A stretch of 64,000 nt of DNA from Amblyornis subalaris (lineage: Eukaryota > Chordata > Aves > Passeriformes > Ptilonorhynchidae): positions 1,508,072 to 1,572,071 of the forward strand of contig JACAXG010000091.1 of NCBI GenBank assembly GCA_018881555.1. The letters are read 5' to 3'. Shown here piece after piece: positions 44,936 to 55,590 of the stretch. Below the pieces are notes generated by a model. That model had not been told where the DNA came from. It did no database searches and saw nothing but the letters and a program-made list of their open reading frames with translations. The stretch's first letter is position 1, and the number at the start of each line of letters is the position of its first letter. A program made the position numbers and the translations under genes.

Positions 44936-45344
44936 GGGCAGGGCTGGGCTCTGCTCCAGGGGCCCAGCAATGGCCCCAGAGGAAGGGCAGGAGCTGAGCC
45001 CAGGGAGCTCCCCCTGCACAGGAGGGAGAACTTCTGCCCTGGGCAGGGACCACGCCCTGAACAGAGACCAGAGAGGGGCTGGATTCTCCTCCCTGGGGAT
45101 ATTCCAGAACCCTCTGGACACAATCCTGTGCCCTGTGCTCTGGGATGGCCCTGCTGGAACAGATGACCCACTGTGGTCCCTCCCAGCCTGACTCAGTCTG
45201 GGATTCTGGGATTTTGCACAGGACACTGCAGGACATGGCCTGTAGCCCCAGCAGAGCTGGCTCTGCTCTCTCCCAAGCAGGATTGGCAGGGAAGTACCTG
45301 CTGGAGCCCATAAAGCTCCACAGTAAGTAAAGGATGAGAAGGCT

Positions 45345-45500
45345 GAGCTGATACAGTCTAATTAACTTCCGTTCAGGCTCTTTGTTTGCTGTGCTCAAGC
45401 CTGGTTTCTTCCAGATTTAAATTGATTATGAAAATCAGCACAATGACAAAACGCCGCTTTTGAAATCAGACTTTTCACAGTAAATGGTTATTTGTTTTCC
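45345..45500. other. AT-rich candidate regulatory block 1
   Basis: A repeat-free block with agtctaattaactt (45355-45368), agatttaaattgattatg and gtaaatggttatttg. The first word recurs exactly at 48035-48048. Confidence 0.3.
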
Positions 45501-47523
45501 TGCTCAAAAATATTGGCTTCTCCCCAGTGATAGAATTCTCTCTCTCTCCTCTTCCACCTTCACTCCTCCCTGATTTGTGTGTGTCGTTTAATTAAAATCA
45601 TACAGTCCTTCCACCGCTCGGTCCGTCCCTGCTGCTAGCCTTGTATTTGATTTACACACAGCATTCCAGTGAAACTGCCTGGAAAAATTAAATAGACATG
45701 AATCAACTTGCCGCAGGCTTTTGAAATCCAGCATTTCACAGCCAACTCCCCGTGGGCATCTCCTTTCAGCCTGGAGCAGGAGGAATGTTCCTGTGAGCAC
45801 ACAGGGACACGGGGACAGCACAGTCGTTAGGGTTGGGTTCATAATTGTAGGTGTTTGCCAAATCATAGCTCGGGAGCCAGGAAGCACTTGGATTCACTAT
45901 TTATGATTATGTGATTGTTAAAAAAAGAAAAAAAAAACCAGAAAAGCTAAACTGCTTGGGTTATTAGACATTTTTTTTTTTTGTCTTGGCCTCTGGACTG
46001 AGTCTAAACCAGTGGCAAATGTTTGTAAGGACAGTTCCAGCCGAAGTGTGTTTGATNGAGCTGCTGTAAATGCTGGTTCTGTCTGTATCTTATCTGGAGG
46101 TGTGAGCTCTCAGCTCACAGAGACTGATTCTTGGCTCAGCTGCAGCTCCCTTTGGAGGCCTCGTACATCACAAACCAACTGAACTCCTTGTCACAACCTC
46201 CTCTACTTTTATCAGCGNGACCTAAAGCAGGGCAAAACCAGGCACCACGCAGGAGAAACCTGAAACCCCAGTGCTGTTCTTCCAGGTTCACACACATGGA
46301 GTGTATGAGAACATGGAATAACTCTCCTGGAGCTGAAACTCTCTCTTAGGACTGAGGATGGATATCCAAAAGGGACAGACAGTTCTCTGCCTTCCAGAGC
46401 CCCCACAGCTGCCGCTGCCCTGGGTTGGTCCCAGCAAGGCTGGTGCTGAATTTCCAAAAGGGTGAGCAGAAAGGGAGGCAAATTCCTTTGTAGCTCCTGG
46501 GCTGTCTGCTGGGAGCCCAGATTCCCTGCACAGCCGTGCGTGGAGCCGAGTATTCCGCTCGGAGCCGAGCTGCTCCCGTGTTCGTCACCACGGCACGTCT
46601 GGGACGCTGCTCATCCCTCCTGCCTCGTGCTGGAGGGGACTTAATCAAGAATTGCCAGCCTTGTGGAAGACAAAAAGAGCCCGCTGTGGGATTTGGGCTC
46701 AGCTGTGTCCTTTCAATAATTCATAATAAGTCTGGGGCTCTAATAACCTAATCGCGAGGATTTGGGGAAGGAGGCAATGGATTTGTTTGTTTCCTGCCAG
46801 CCACAGGTGATACCGGAGTGAAGAAAGGAAAATTAATCCCCTTTTCTGATCTGTCTTATAAAAGATATGCAAATGGTGCGAGGGGCTGCTCGAAGTGCCG
46901 GCGATTGCTGCACTGCCAAGGGTGAATGCCAAAGCAGCACCTCTGGGAAGCGAGGCTGTGCTGCCCCGGGAGTGCCAGGGGCGTCTCTGCTGTTTGGTAG
47001 CCAAAGGCTGCAGGCTGGAACGATCCATGAGGTCATCCACGGAAGTGTGTTGATCCCACCAGAAGAATCTGACTGAGGGATGCTGGGGGTGGCCTCGGTC
47101 AGGCCGGGTGAGGCAGGCTGGGATGCCAAACACGATCAAGGGAGACCGGAGCTCCGTGGGGAAGTGCAGAACGATGCTTGGAGCAGCAGGAGGTGCAATG
47201 TCAGACCCAAAGATGTTCACCGGGATTGAGAGATTCCACATGGGAGCCAAGCTGTGGGAATTCCTCCTCTGGGCTGTCTGCTGTCACCGGTGGGAGGTGG
47301 CAGAGCAGAGGGTGTCTCGTGGTGTTTTGCAGATGGAAGGCACAGTCTGAGCTGGACGGGAGCTTAGGGAGTCCAGACTATGGGATTTAGTGGGAGAGAG
47401 GAGCTGGACTTTGAAACAGGCATTTATGGCTCTGAGAGCTGCTCCATGCACAGGAACTCCTTGTATTGCTCTGTGCTTGTGCATGAGAAACTGCAGAGAA
47501 AGGTAAAATCAGGGAGGAGTAGG
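45501..47523. other. Unique DNA, repeat-free
   Basis: It contains A/T-runs (45920-45940 and about 45970-45981), AT-rich DNA at 45580-45720, and an ATGCAAAT octamer (46867-46874). A minus-strand open frame of 183 codons without ambiguous bases spans 46699-47250. Its translation matches nothing I know. Confidence 0.35.
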
Positions 47524-47700
47524 AATCACATAATCCCAGACTGGTTTGGGTAGGAAGGAACCTTAAAGCCCATCCAGTCCCACCCCCTGCCATGGACAGG
47601 GACACCTNCCACTATCCCAGGTTGCTCCAAGCCCCGTCCAAGCTGGCCTTGGACGCTTCCAGGGATGGGCCAGCNACTCTGGGCAACCTGTGCCAGTGCA
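47524..47700 (-). mobile_element. CR1 fragment, antisense
   Basis: Reverse orientation: atcacataatcccagactgg, ggaaccttaaagcccatcc, ccaccccctgccatggac, caccttccactatccc (n at 47608 for one base), ccttggacgcttccaggg and gggcaacctgtgccag. A few bases are missing around the n at 47675. Confidence 0.93.
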
Positions 47701-47934
47701 AGGAGCAGGAAAGCCTGGAAGAGGAAACCGGGAGATATTGCAGAGGAGGAACACGCCAGGGATGTGTTGGTGGATCTCAGACTGGAGGGGACGTTGGTGA
47801 AGGCTCTGAGTTGGGTTCCTGCCTGTGTGGGTTGTGGAAGCCAAAGCATGTGGGAGGTGGGTGCCAACCATCCCTGCCCCCCTGACCTCCGGAAATCCTG
47901 CTGCGTGGGAGAGAGCCTGTCATCTCATGTTTGC

Positions 47935-48110
47935 AAGTGCTTTTCAATTTAATACATTTTAATCAGAAAATTAATCAGGAAACACCAGTTCAGCAAGATA
48001 ATTGAACAATGAAGAGACACGATAATTACTGTTTAGTCTAATTAACTTTGTTAAGTCTTTATTGGGAACAGAGACTTCCTGAGTGAAGCTTATAAAATGG
48101 TTCTCCCTGG
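47935..48110. other. AT-rich candidate regulatory block 2
   Basis: Repeat-free, with aaaattaatcagg, gataattgaac, gataattactg and agtctaattaactttg within 110 bases, a dense set of homeodomain-type cores. It contains no ambiguous bases. Confidence 0.32.
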
Positions 48111-48774
48111 AAAACAGAATCCCCATCAAAAAGGCTTTGTTCCTCACACTGTAGGGTAGGAACTGGGCGCTGTCTTTAAATCATCATTAGGGAAGCCAGC
48201 AGGTGGGTTCTGAGGAAACTCAAAGTTACCTTTCAGTCCCTTCTCCTACACCCTGTGTTCATTTCCATCTCTTTAATCCCGTGTTCTCCTCCTCGCTGCT
48301 CCCCAGGCAGGCAGGGTTTGATTGCCAACAAAACCCAGGGGGCTGTGCAGCCCCACGGTGCTGCATCCCTGTGCATCCACAACTGCCTTTGTTCCNAGCT
48401 CTCATCCTCAGGGGCGTGGAAAATGGACGGGTGAGGGGGGATTATCAGCAAAGAAGGTTGAGGGGTGTGTCTGCTGCAATAAATAGATACAAAAACATCA
48501 AATATCAAAANACTGAAAACTTTGGTAGGGTCTGACAGGACGGAGCTGCTGGGAAAACCCCNTTTGAGGGGTACATTGAAAGGTTGGGATGACCCTGGGG
48601 AAGGCCAGGCCTGGGATGGGGATGTGTCAGGGTATTTGGGCTCTAGCAGCACCACGAGGCTGCCACGGAATATTCAAACCGAACCAGGGTGAGCAGCCCC
48701 CAGGAATGAAACCTGCTGTGCCTGTGATGCTCCCTGGCTCCGACCTCTGTCCTCGCAGGCTCTGGCACGACTCA
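48111..48774. other. Unique DNA, nothing recognised
   Basis: Short interrupted frames and ambiguous bases at 48396, 48511 and 48562. No repeat or gene is recognised. Confidence 0.4.
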
Positions 48775-49075
48775 AATAAATAATCCACGTTGATTGAGGA
48801 ATATTAATGGCATCAGGAGCCGTGTCTGCCCGGACAGGAATTAGCATGAAAGAGNCGGTCTGTCTGCGCCGGTGTCTCCTCCGCTTCTGCTTGGCTTTGC
48901 TTTCCTGTAAGGGCGCAGCATGAAATATTTATCGTTTCAGAACGAAGGATTAAACATAAATATTGAAATGAACTTGATTGGCTTTTGATCTGCCGAGAGA
49001 GCCCTTTGGCTGGCCACGGTCCAGGCAGCGCTGCCCCACCGGCAGCTCGTGCATTATTCATGGTGGGATAGGTCA
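48775..49075. other. Candidate conserved non-coding element
   Basis: gaatattaatggcatc, gaattagcatgaaag, gaaatatttatcg, aaacataaatattg and gtgcattattcatgg lie in one 300-base repeat-free block, along with an inverted CCAAT word (gattggc). It is followed by a small CpG-rich patch (49080-49160). Mixed AT-core and GC segments of this kind are typical of deeply conserved enhancers; conservation itself is not shown. Confidence 0.33.
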
Positions 49076-50840
49076 GGAAGGGGAGAGCGCCCGGGATATC
49101 GACCCGACGGAGGGACGGGATTTAACAACCCGGGGCTCCCGGGGTTATCCGCTCCAGGCAGCGAGCTGGGAACCAGGGGCGGCTCAGGAGCTCAGCCCTT
49201 GCTCTCACTTTCAGTCGTGCCAAGCCTGAGACATCCTCGTCTGGCCCAGGGATGTGCATCCGCGTGGCTGGGCAGGATCCAGCTCCCCTGGGGACACGCT
49301 GCCTGGAACAAGCTGTAGCCCCCGGGCTGGTGGAGGTGAGGCTGTTTTGTTTGCTGTCAATACCTGCTGTAAGCACGGGGATACTTTCCCAGCAGGGCAG
49401 GTCTCCCTTTTCCAAAACCCAGCTANTTGGATGAGCAATTTTGCAGGAGAAGAATGCTCCGAGCGAACCTTTTGTTACTTGTCTGGTTCTCCCAAGCTCA
49501 GTGAGTGTCTCAGACCNTACCCAGTGCCTCACTTCTGACCCCAATATTTTCCTTACAACGAGGGTACAGCATGGCTCCCCACAAATCCTGTTATCTCCTG
49601 CAGGTAATTCGTGCAACTNGGAGCCTGAGCGTTTGGAATTCCTTGTCGGCGAGTGGTGCTGTAATTGAATTTACAATTTATTTGGTCCGGTTTGTAATTA
49701 AAAGAAGTGTTCTCCCACTTATGGTTGGGTTTTTCCACCCATGTCGTGCTGCAGAGCAGCCCCAAAGTGTTCAGTGCTGCGTTCAGCCCCAAAGCACGAG
49801 GGAGAAAACTCATTACTCCTCATTTTCCGGGGTCACCCAGTGCCANCCATCGTTTGTTGTGCGGAGTCACGACTCAAAACTGTTGGGAGAGAACATTTTG
49901 GAGAGTGCAATCAACAGCGTTGCCTACTCGCTTATTTACTTCTCTCTCCTCTCTCCCAGTTAATCACTGTGCAAACTCCTGGTTCCTCTCNGATGTGGTG
50001 GCAGATCCTTCCACCAGGGACAGGCAAGGAATGGTTTTTCTGGAAGGAGACTCTTGAGAAACCTCCTGATTTCGTTTTTCCCTCCCATCGTCTCCCGCAG
50101 CGTCANGCAGAAAATAAAATTGCTGGAGCCTTAAAGCACTTCCCTGGCTGAACCAGGGAGTTAATTATTATTTAAGAGGGACAATTGGGCAAGGTTAAAA
50201 GCTGTGAAAGAAAAGAGGGGGAAAAATAAAAAGTTGAAATTGCAAAACGAGGGGGGAGGGCAAAGATACTTTTCTACAGCGTGGTTTTATACGGAGCTAT
50301 ATTTGCAGTTTCAAAGTGGAAGACAATTAGAATGATCCTTTTTCATTTCCTCTTCCTGCAACCATTCCAGGCCAANGAAATTGTCCCTTTTCTCCTTCAG
50401 AAGGACAGACAGGAACAGGTTTTGTATTCAGCCCAGTTTGGTGGCCGTGCAAACNGTTCGACTCGCTCTGCCTTGAAGAAATACACCACTAACCTTTGTG
50501 GAGTTCTGCAAATCACATCCTAAAGCTCTTCTGAGCTCTGCTGCCCTAAAAAGTCAAATCCCCGCGGCAGCAAACCCCATTTGTCTTGTGGCTGTTCAGC
50601 AAAGGGCCNGGCACGTGGGATCCCGGAGCCTGGTGGAAAGGGCAGGGGATTCCCCAGGCACCGGCACCGGGCGAGTAATTAGGAATATCATCAACTCCTA
50701 ATGGGGGCTTCAGCCTGTGCTGCAGGGTGGTTCTGCCCCTTGCACATAGCGAGCATTTGGCTGTGCTTGGGAAACCCCAAAGATAAAGGCAGTGACAAAG
50801 TTGTGTTGGGGGTGCTGAGCCAGCCCCTCCTTGTCCCCAG
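49076..50840. other. Unique DNA, nothing recognised
   Basis: The AT-rich part at 49660-49710 (gtaattgaatttacaatt, gtttgtaattaaaag) may belong with the neighbouring candidate elements. 50160-50260 is purine-rich and AT-rich. No gene is recognised. Confidence 0.35.
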
Positions 50841-51237
50841 CCCAGGGCACTGAGTGCCACTCTTAGGCGTTCCTTGGACACTGCCAGGGATGGGGACTCC
50901 ACCACCGCCCTGGGCAGCCCCTGCCAATGCCTGACAGCCCTTTCCATGAGGAAATTCCTGCTGATGTCCAACCTGGTGCAACTTGAGGCCGTTCCCTCTC
51001 CTCCTGTCCCTGTTCCCTGGGAGCAGAGCCTGACCCCCCCTGGCTGCCCCCTCCTGTCAGGAGTTGTGCAGAGCCAGAAGGTCCCCCCTGAGCCTCCTTT
51101 TCTCCAGGCTGAGCCCTCCCAGCTCCCTCAGCCCCTCCTGGTGCTCCAGCCCCTTCCCCAGCCCCGTTCCCTTCCCTGGACACGCTCCAGCCCCTCAGTG
51201 CCCCTCTTGCCATGAGCACCCAGAACCAGACTCAGCT
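50841..51237 (-). mobile_element. CR1 fragment, antisense, lacking its 3' end
   Basis: Reverse orientation: ggcactgagtgccactc, cgttccttggacactgcc, gactccaccaccgccctgg, cctgctgatgtccaacctgg, ccttttctccaggctgagcc, ccctcctggtgctccagccc and gacacgctccagcccc. This is the only CR1 here in which the terminal attctgtga-type end is not visible, so it was deleted or never copied. Confidence 0.9.
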
Positions 51238-52633
51238 CTCATTCCACACTTTCCTTCCCTCACGGACGCAGGTGTGAAGTGGTGCACGAGTTCACAGACC
51301 TTGCTCAAGCAGAGAGCACGGGAATATTTTTACCAACAAAGGCTGCTCCTTCCTGAGCTCCCAAACCTTTGTGTTTATGCAGTGACATAGGAGATTTACC
51401 TCACCTATTTGTTCAGAGCCACAAATACCTCCCCTGCTCCGTGGGCAGCGAGTCCCAGGCTCCTGAGGAAGCTGCCTCATGCTGCTCAGCTTCATCCCCT
51501 GCCCTGCAAACAGCTTTTGCACAGCTCCTTGGGCAGCCTTTTCCTTTTGTCACAAACCCCTAATGCTGTGCCTCCAGCACTCACCTCCACGGCTGATTTC
51601 CCTTCCCGAAACAGGCAGAGTGTTAAATAAAGGCTGGTTGGTCATTAAAGCCATATTTACAGCTCTGGAACAGGCACAGAACCTGCTCTGCAGAGCTGCC
51701 ACCGTGTCAATACACCACAATGAGCAGCTGGGAGTTAAAAGCTGTGGAACGGACAGAAAGCTGTAATTTGCTGATTAACAGTGCTTGGTTGTGGTTGTAT
51801 TGAGATATCTCTTCCCAAGCATCCCCAGAAACCTGGCCCCTCTCCAAAGGGGGAAAGAGGAGAGGGAAAATGCTGGAAACGCAGGGGAATGACCAGGAGC
51901 TGGAGGAGTTTTGACCCCTCGTGCTGGGTTGGGTTTGGGGGAGATGGGGCTGTGCCGGTGTGGTCGGGGTGTCCCCGTCAGCTTCGCACCAGCTGAAACT
52001 GCCGAGCTCCAATCCCTGGAAAGCCACCAAAGCCATGCTGGATTTTCTATCCTCACCAGTTCTTCCAGTGCTGAGTTGTTGGAGTTCCTCAGCAAGCCAC
52101 TCCTTCCCCATCTGGCTCTTCCTTCTGGCCTTTGCCTCTCAGGGTTGTTGGCATTTCCTGATGCTGATGCTCCTGGTGCACATGAAACTGTGCTTTTCCT
52201 GAAGCTTCCATGGACCTCCGCAGAATGGATCAAGGTGCTGATTCCACTGAACTCCCTCTGACAGGATTTCAGCAGGGTGTAGGTTTGGTTTTGCATGAAC
52301 ATCCCCTTCACCCAAAGGTGTCTTTATTTTAAATTATATTATGCCCCTGTTTGGAAAAAAAAAGGGAAGGGAAAAAAAAAAAGAAAGAGGAGTCAGGAAC
52401 ATAAATTAAGCCTTCAAATGCATGTGCAGTTCTCTGTGACACAAACTTTGCTCTTGGGGTTTATGATGCTAATAAAATACTATTCACTGCTAACAGCTCT
52501 TTCCTTCCTGGCCTCACAAACGGAGACAAATAAGTGCCTGTATTGAAGGAGTTCACATTTTATGTCTCTTTGCATCAATATGGCCCCGCTTTATTGACAT
52601 TTTTAGGCAGAAACTGGCTGGTCATGTCTGAAC
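51238..52633. other. Unique DNA with purine and A-rich runs
   Basis: 51620-51790 is an AT-richer repeat-free stretch. 52350-52390 holds two A-runs separated by gggaaggg. No gene is recognised. Confidence 0.35.
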
Positions 52634-52756
52634 TATATTAACTATTATTTATTATTTGGGCTGAGGACCCGAGCCCTCCTTGTTCTAGGTGGTTGTACAT
52701 ACAAATCAATACTATTTGTATCCCAAAGAGCCTCTAAACGTTATGAGAGACAAGAA
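52634..52756. repeat. Ancient amniote interspersed repeat remnant
   Basis: actattatttattatttggg is followed by gagccctccttgttctagg, tggttgtacatac, tcccaaagagcctctaaacg and gagagacaag in the order of a repeat I recall as common in turtles and crocodilians and sparse in birds (there: gtgctaggcgctgtacaaac, ccccaaagagcttacaatct, agacaag). Divergence is heavy. I do not assert a family name. Confidence 0.6.
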
Positions 52757-54018
52757 CTAAGTGAGATTAAAAGTGNAAGAAGCAGCGAGGTGGTTTGTGT
52801 AGGAGCTGGTGAAGAACAGCACGAGCAGCCACGGCGAGCACTGGCCTTGGGCTGGGATGGAGAAACATTGCCAGGGGTTGGGGCAGGTTCCNGTGCATGG
52901 AGGAGGTGGAACAAAGGTTCCTGCTGGACCCACAGATTNATGAGAAAACCCCAATAAATGATCCAGTGTGTCCCAAAAGAACCGCTTCACCCCAGGGCTT
53001 GGATTGTGTGCTGAGGGCCCACACTCTCCCTGTGTGCTCGGAGATTTCATCTCAAAGGAAGTCGTTTGGAGTGATCAGCAATAATCATTTTGTGTCATCT
53101 GCAAGATAAATCACGTGAGGAGCTGCCTGAGCAGGGCAGCGTGGATTGGAGCCAGCCCCTGGCCACGTGCCCTGGGAGCTCCAGAGCCGCTCTTCCTGCT
53201 GGGACCTTTGTTCTTCTCTTGGAAAACCTGCAGTGGCCAGGTTGGGAGGAGGCTGAGGGTGATTTAATCCTGGTGGTTTGGTACCTCGCTGCAGGCATCC
53301 AGGTCCAAGGGAGTCCCAGACAATTTTCCAGGAGAAAGCAGTGTCGGGAATGAAGCCCCATATCTGAGATGTACTTTTAAAGATAATAGCCTCGATTTTC
53401 CATTAGAATTTGGGATCACTCTAATCCAAAACAACTTCACACGACTTTGGCATAAATATAACAACTCTTTCCTCTTGTTTTCTTGCCCAGCTTTTTGCTG
53501 GAACACTGATAAATGCCCCGTCCGACCCAGAGGTTCATGTATGGGGAAACCACACTGGAAACCCAATGCNGAACCCAGCCCTCAAAATCCGATTAACCTT
53601 TAGGAAAAGCTCCTAAGGAAGTGATTTTTTCCCCTTCAAGGCACTCTGTGAAGCACTGACAGTGTGACTTGGCTGATGGAAGCATTTGTCACGTGGATAA
53701 GGAAGAGTCAAACTCAGTTCTCAGAGTGCAGGGAGAGGAACCTCTCCCTGAGGAAGAACCTGTGGAAGCTCTGCCTTCCCATCTTGTTGACTTCCCTGGA
53801 TTTCACCTCGGTGCTGCTCCGGTGGGAACAGCCCCAGCCCCACCGGGAGGGGGGAATGGGCCTGTCCCAACAGGGAGGCTTGAGTCNGCCTGGACTGTGT
53901 GATTCCCTCATGCCACGGAAATCTCTGCGCTTAATTTTCCAGCTTTTTCGGACCTGGGCTAGTTTCTAAAAATAGAGCTTTATTCCTCATGTTCACTTTC
54001 TAAAGGACAACGACAGAA
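52757..54018. other. Unique DNA, nothing recognised
   Basis: Short interrupted open frames; ambiguous bases at 52776, 52892, 52939, 53570 and 53886. No repeat body is recognised. Confidence 0.4.
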
Positions 54019-54043
54019 GAGAGAGGGAGAGGGAGAGGGAGGG
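54019..54043. repeat. GAGAGG-type purine repeat
   Basis: About four units of gagagg/gagggag. Confidence 0.75.
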
Positions 54044-54247
54044 AGAAAATGCCATAAACTGGGACATTTTGTGATCACGTTCAGTGCCCATCTGGGAGCT
54101 CTCTGGGTCCATAATTGCTGGCGGGTGCTGCTCCCGAGCCGCAGCCTTGTGCACAGCCCCTGGGAAGCTGCTGGGATGATGGAGCCCCTGCTCTGGACAT
54201 GGAGTGTGACCTCCCGGCCAGGTGTTCAGCCCTGAGAGGAAAACTCC

Positions 54248-54619
54248 NGTTTCTTTCTCCCTGCTCCACGGAATTCCGGCCGAGCCGCTGGGTTTGGAGG
54301 CTCTGAAANCCTCATTGTTCCCAAATTCCCAGCTGGGGCAGGGAAACGAGGGTTGGGTCCTAAGGATCATCCTGTGGTGAGGTGGAACGTGTGGTGCTCT
54401 GCAGGGCTGGNNCTGGGAANTGGGGGGAACTCCTTTCCGTGCCTGGATTTTCTCTGNAGCAAACATCAGCTTATAATGAAATNAAAACANTATTCCATTT
54501 TTTTGTTATTTAAGGAAGGAAATCCAGCCATAGAAATGAATCCAGCAACCTGGATGTGATTAAGAAACAGCCCCTGTGCAACNTNCCCTTTCTCTTCTCT
54601 CATCAAAATTTAAAAAAAN
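54248..54619. other. Cluster of ambiguous bases
   Basis: Eleven n (54248, 54309, 54411, 54412, 54420, 54457, 54483, 54490, 54582, 54584, 54619) fall in about 370 bases, roughly ten times the window average. No repeat family is recognised under them. Confidence 0.9.
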
Positions 54620-55468
54620 CCCACAATTCAAAACATTTTGTTGAATTTCCTGAATTTTTAAAATGCCTTTTAAACAGAACTTTTAGAGGGGAATTCTACT
54701 AAAGATGCTTCCCTACCTTTCCTTGGGGTTGTGTTTGTTTTAATTGAACAACCCCAAAACTTTGGGGATCCTCATCCCAAGGCTGTGGAAGGCAGGCTGG
54801 TGCCGGGTATGGCTGGATGCAGCAGGGAGACAGGGAATATTTGGGACACACGGTGGCAGAAAATGGATGAATTCAGGATTAAAGCAAAGATGATTGAGTA
54901 AACTTCTGCCATCTCCACCTGGAAGTGGTGCCTGTCCACACCACATGGTGAAGGTGATAAATTGTAGTGAATTTGTGGTCTGGAGCCATCAAATTTCCTC
55001 CCCGTCTTTCTTAACCTTGGGACAAATTAAATCAAGTTCTGCTGTGGAGCCTAAAGACATAAAATTTGTTGGCTGTAACAGTATATCCTGCCAAGCAGTC
55101 AGAACTCCCCACTATTAATTACTTTATTCTCTAAGTTAAATAAATGATGTGATATCTGGATTCAGGGGGAAGCCACCCAGGTGCATATAAAGGATGTGAT
55201 GATGTTCCTGTCAATGAACATCCAAACTCTGTTGCTAATTTGCTGTGGAGGGAAATAATCAGTTCTAAAGTGCCTGAGCGAAATCCTGAGTTTCTCCCTA
55301 CAAAAAGTGTCCTGCAAAGAGACCCAAACCCAGCAGACAGCGAGTCTGCCACTGCAGGGCTGTTCAGTGATTCATTATTGGGAAATAAAAAAACCCACAC
55401 ATTATTTTGAATTCAAATTTGCCTGCCGTTAATTTCCACTAAGAGATTCTCTCTATGCTCATCTCTGC
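54620..55468. other. AT-rich unique DNA
   Basis: A long AT-rich stretch with A/T-runs near 54613, 54650 and 55387. CACTATTAATTACTTTATTC near 55110 contains TAATTA. No gene is recognised. Confidence 0.35.
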
Positions 55469-55590
55469 TAGATTAAAGAGCCCTCAGTATCTGATAGTTT
55501 CTTCCTGTGAAAGTGTTTGTGCACTGTAATCAAATTACCTTTTGAATTTCTTCCTGATAAGTTTAAAGAGATTCATCTTTTCTCAGTCTC
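55469..55590 (-). mobile_element. Ancient CR1/L3-like LINE remnant, antisense
   Basis: agattaaagagccctcag, then tgtgcactgtaatcaaatta, ccttttgaatttcttcctg, ataagtttaaagagattcat and tttctcagtctc follow the order of old amniote CR1/L3-type LINE antisense sequence as I remember it (cactgtgatcaagtcacc, cttctctttgataag, taaatagattgagctc). It is far more diverged than the 25 young copies in this window. Confidence 0.6.

Larger units (their letters stand above)
44444..45215 (+). mobile_element. CR1 LINE carrying an internal minisatellite
   Basis: Sense-oriented CR1. Its left part (cctggagctcctggagc, ctctccctgcccaggaaagg, ctgagggagctggggatg) and right part (gggctctgctccaggggccc, ggatattccagaaccctctg, gacacaatcctgtgccctgtg, tccctcccagcc, ctgggattctggg) are contiguous CR1 wording. 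They are separated by a tandem array at 44560-44935 where the related copy at 32046 has one unit. A 74-base gap lies in that array. Confidence 0.85.

Noticed and set aside
44563..45191. Long open frames on both strands across the 40-bp minisatellite
   Set aside because: They are produced by the tandem array, whose 40-base period cycles the frames, and they span the assembly gap.
46699..47250. Minus-strand open frame of 183 codons without ambiguous bases
   Set aside because: I considered a retroviral or cellular gene remnant, but no motif fits and the plus strand is equally open in part. A translated database search would be decisive; significant hits in several birds would overturn this rejection.
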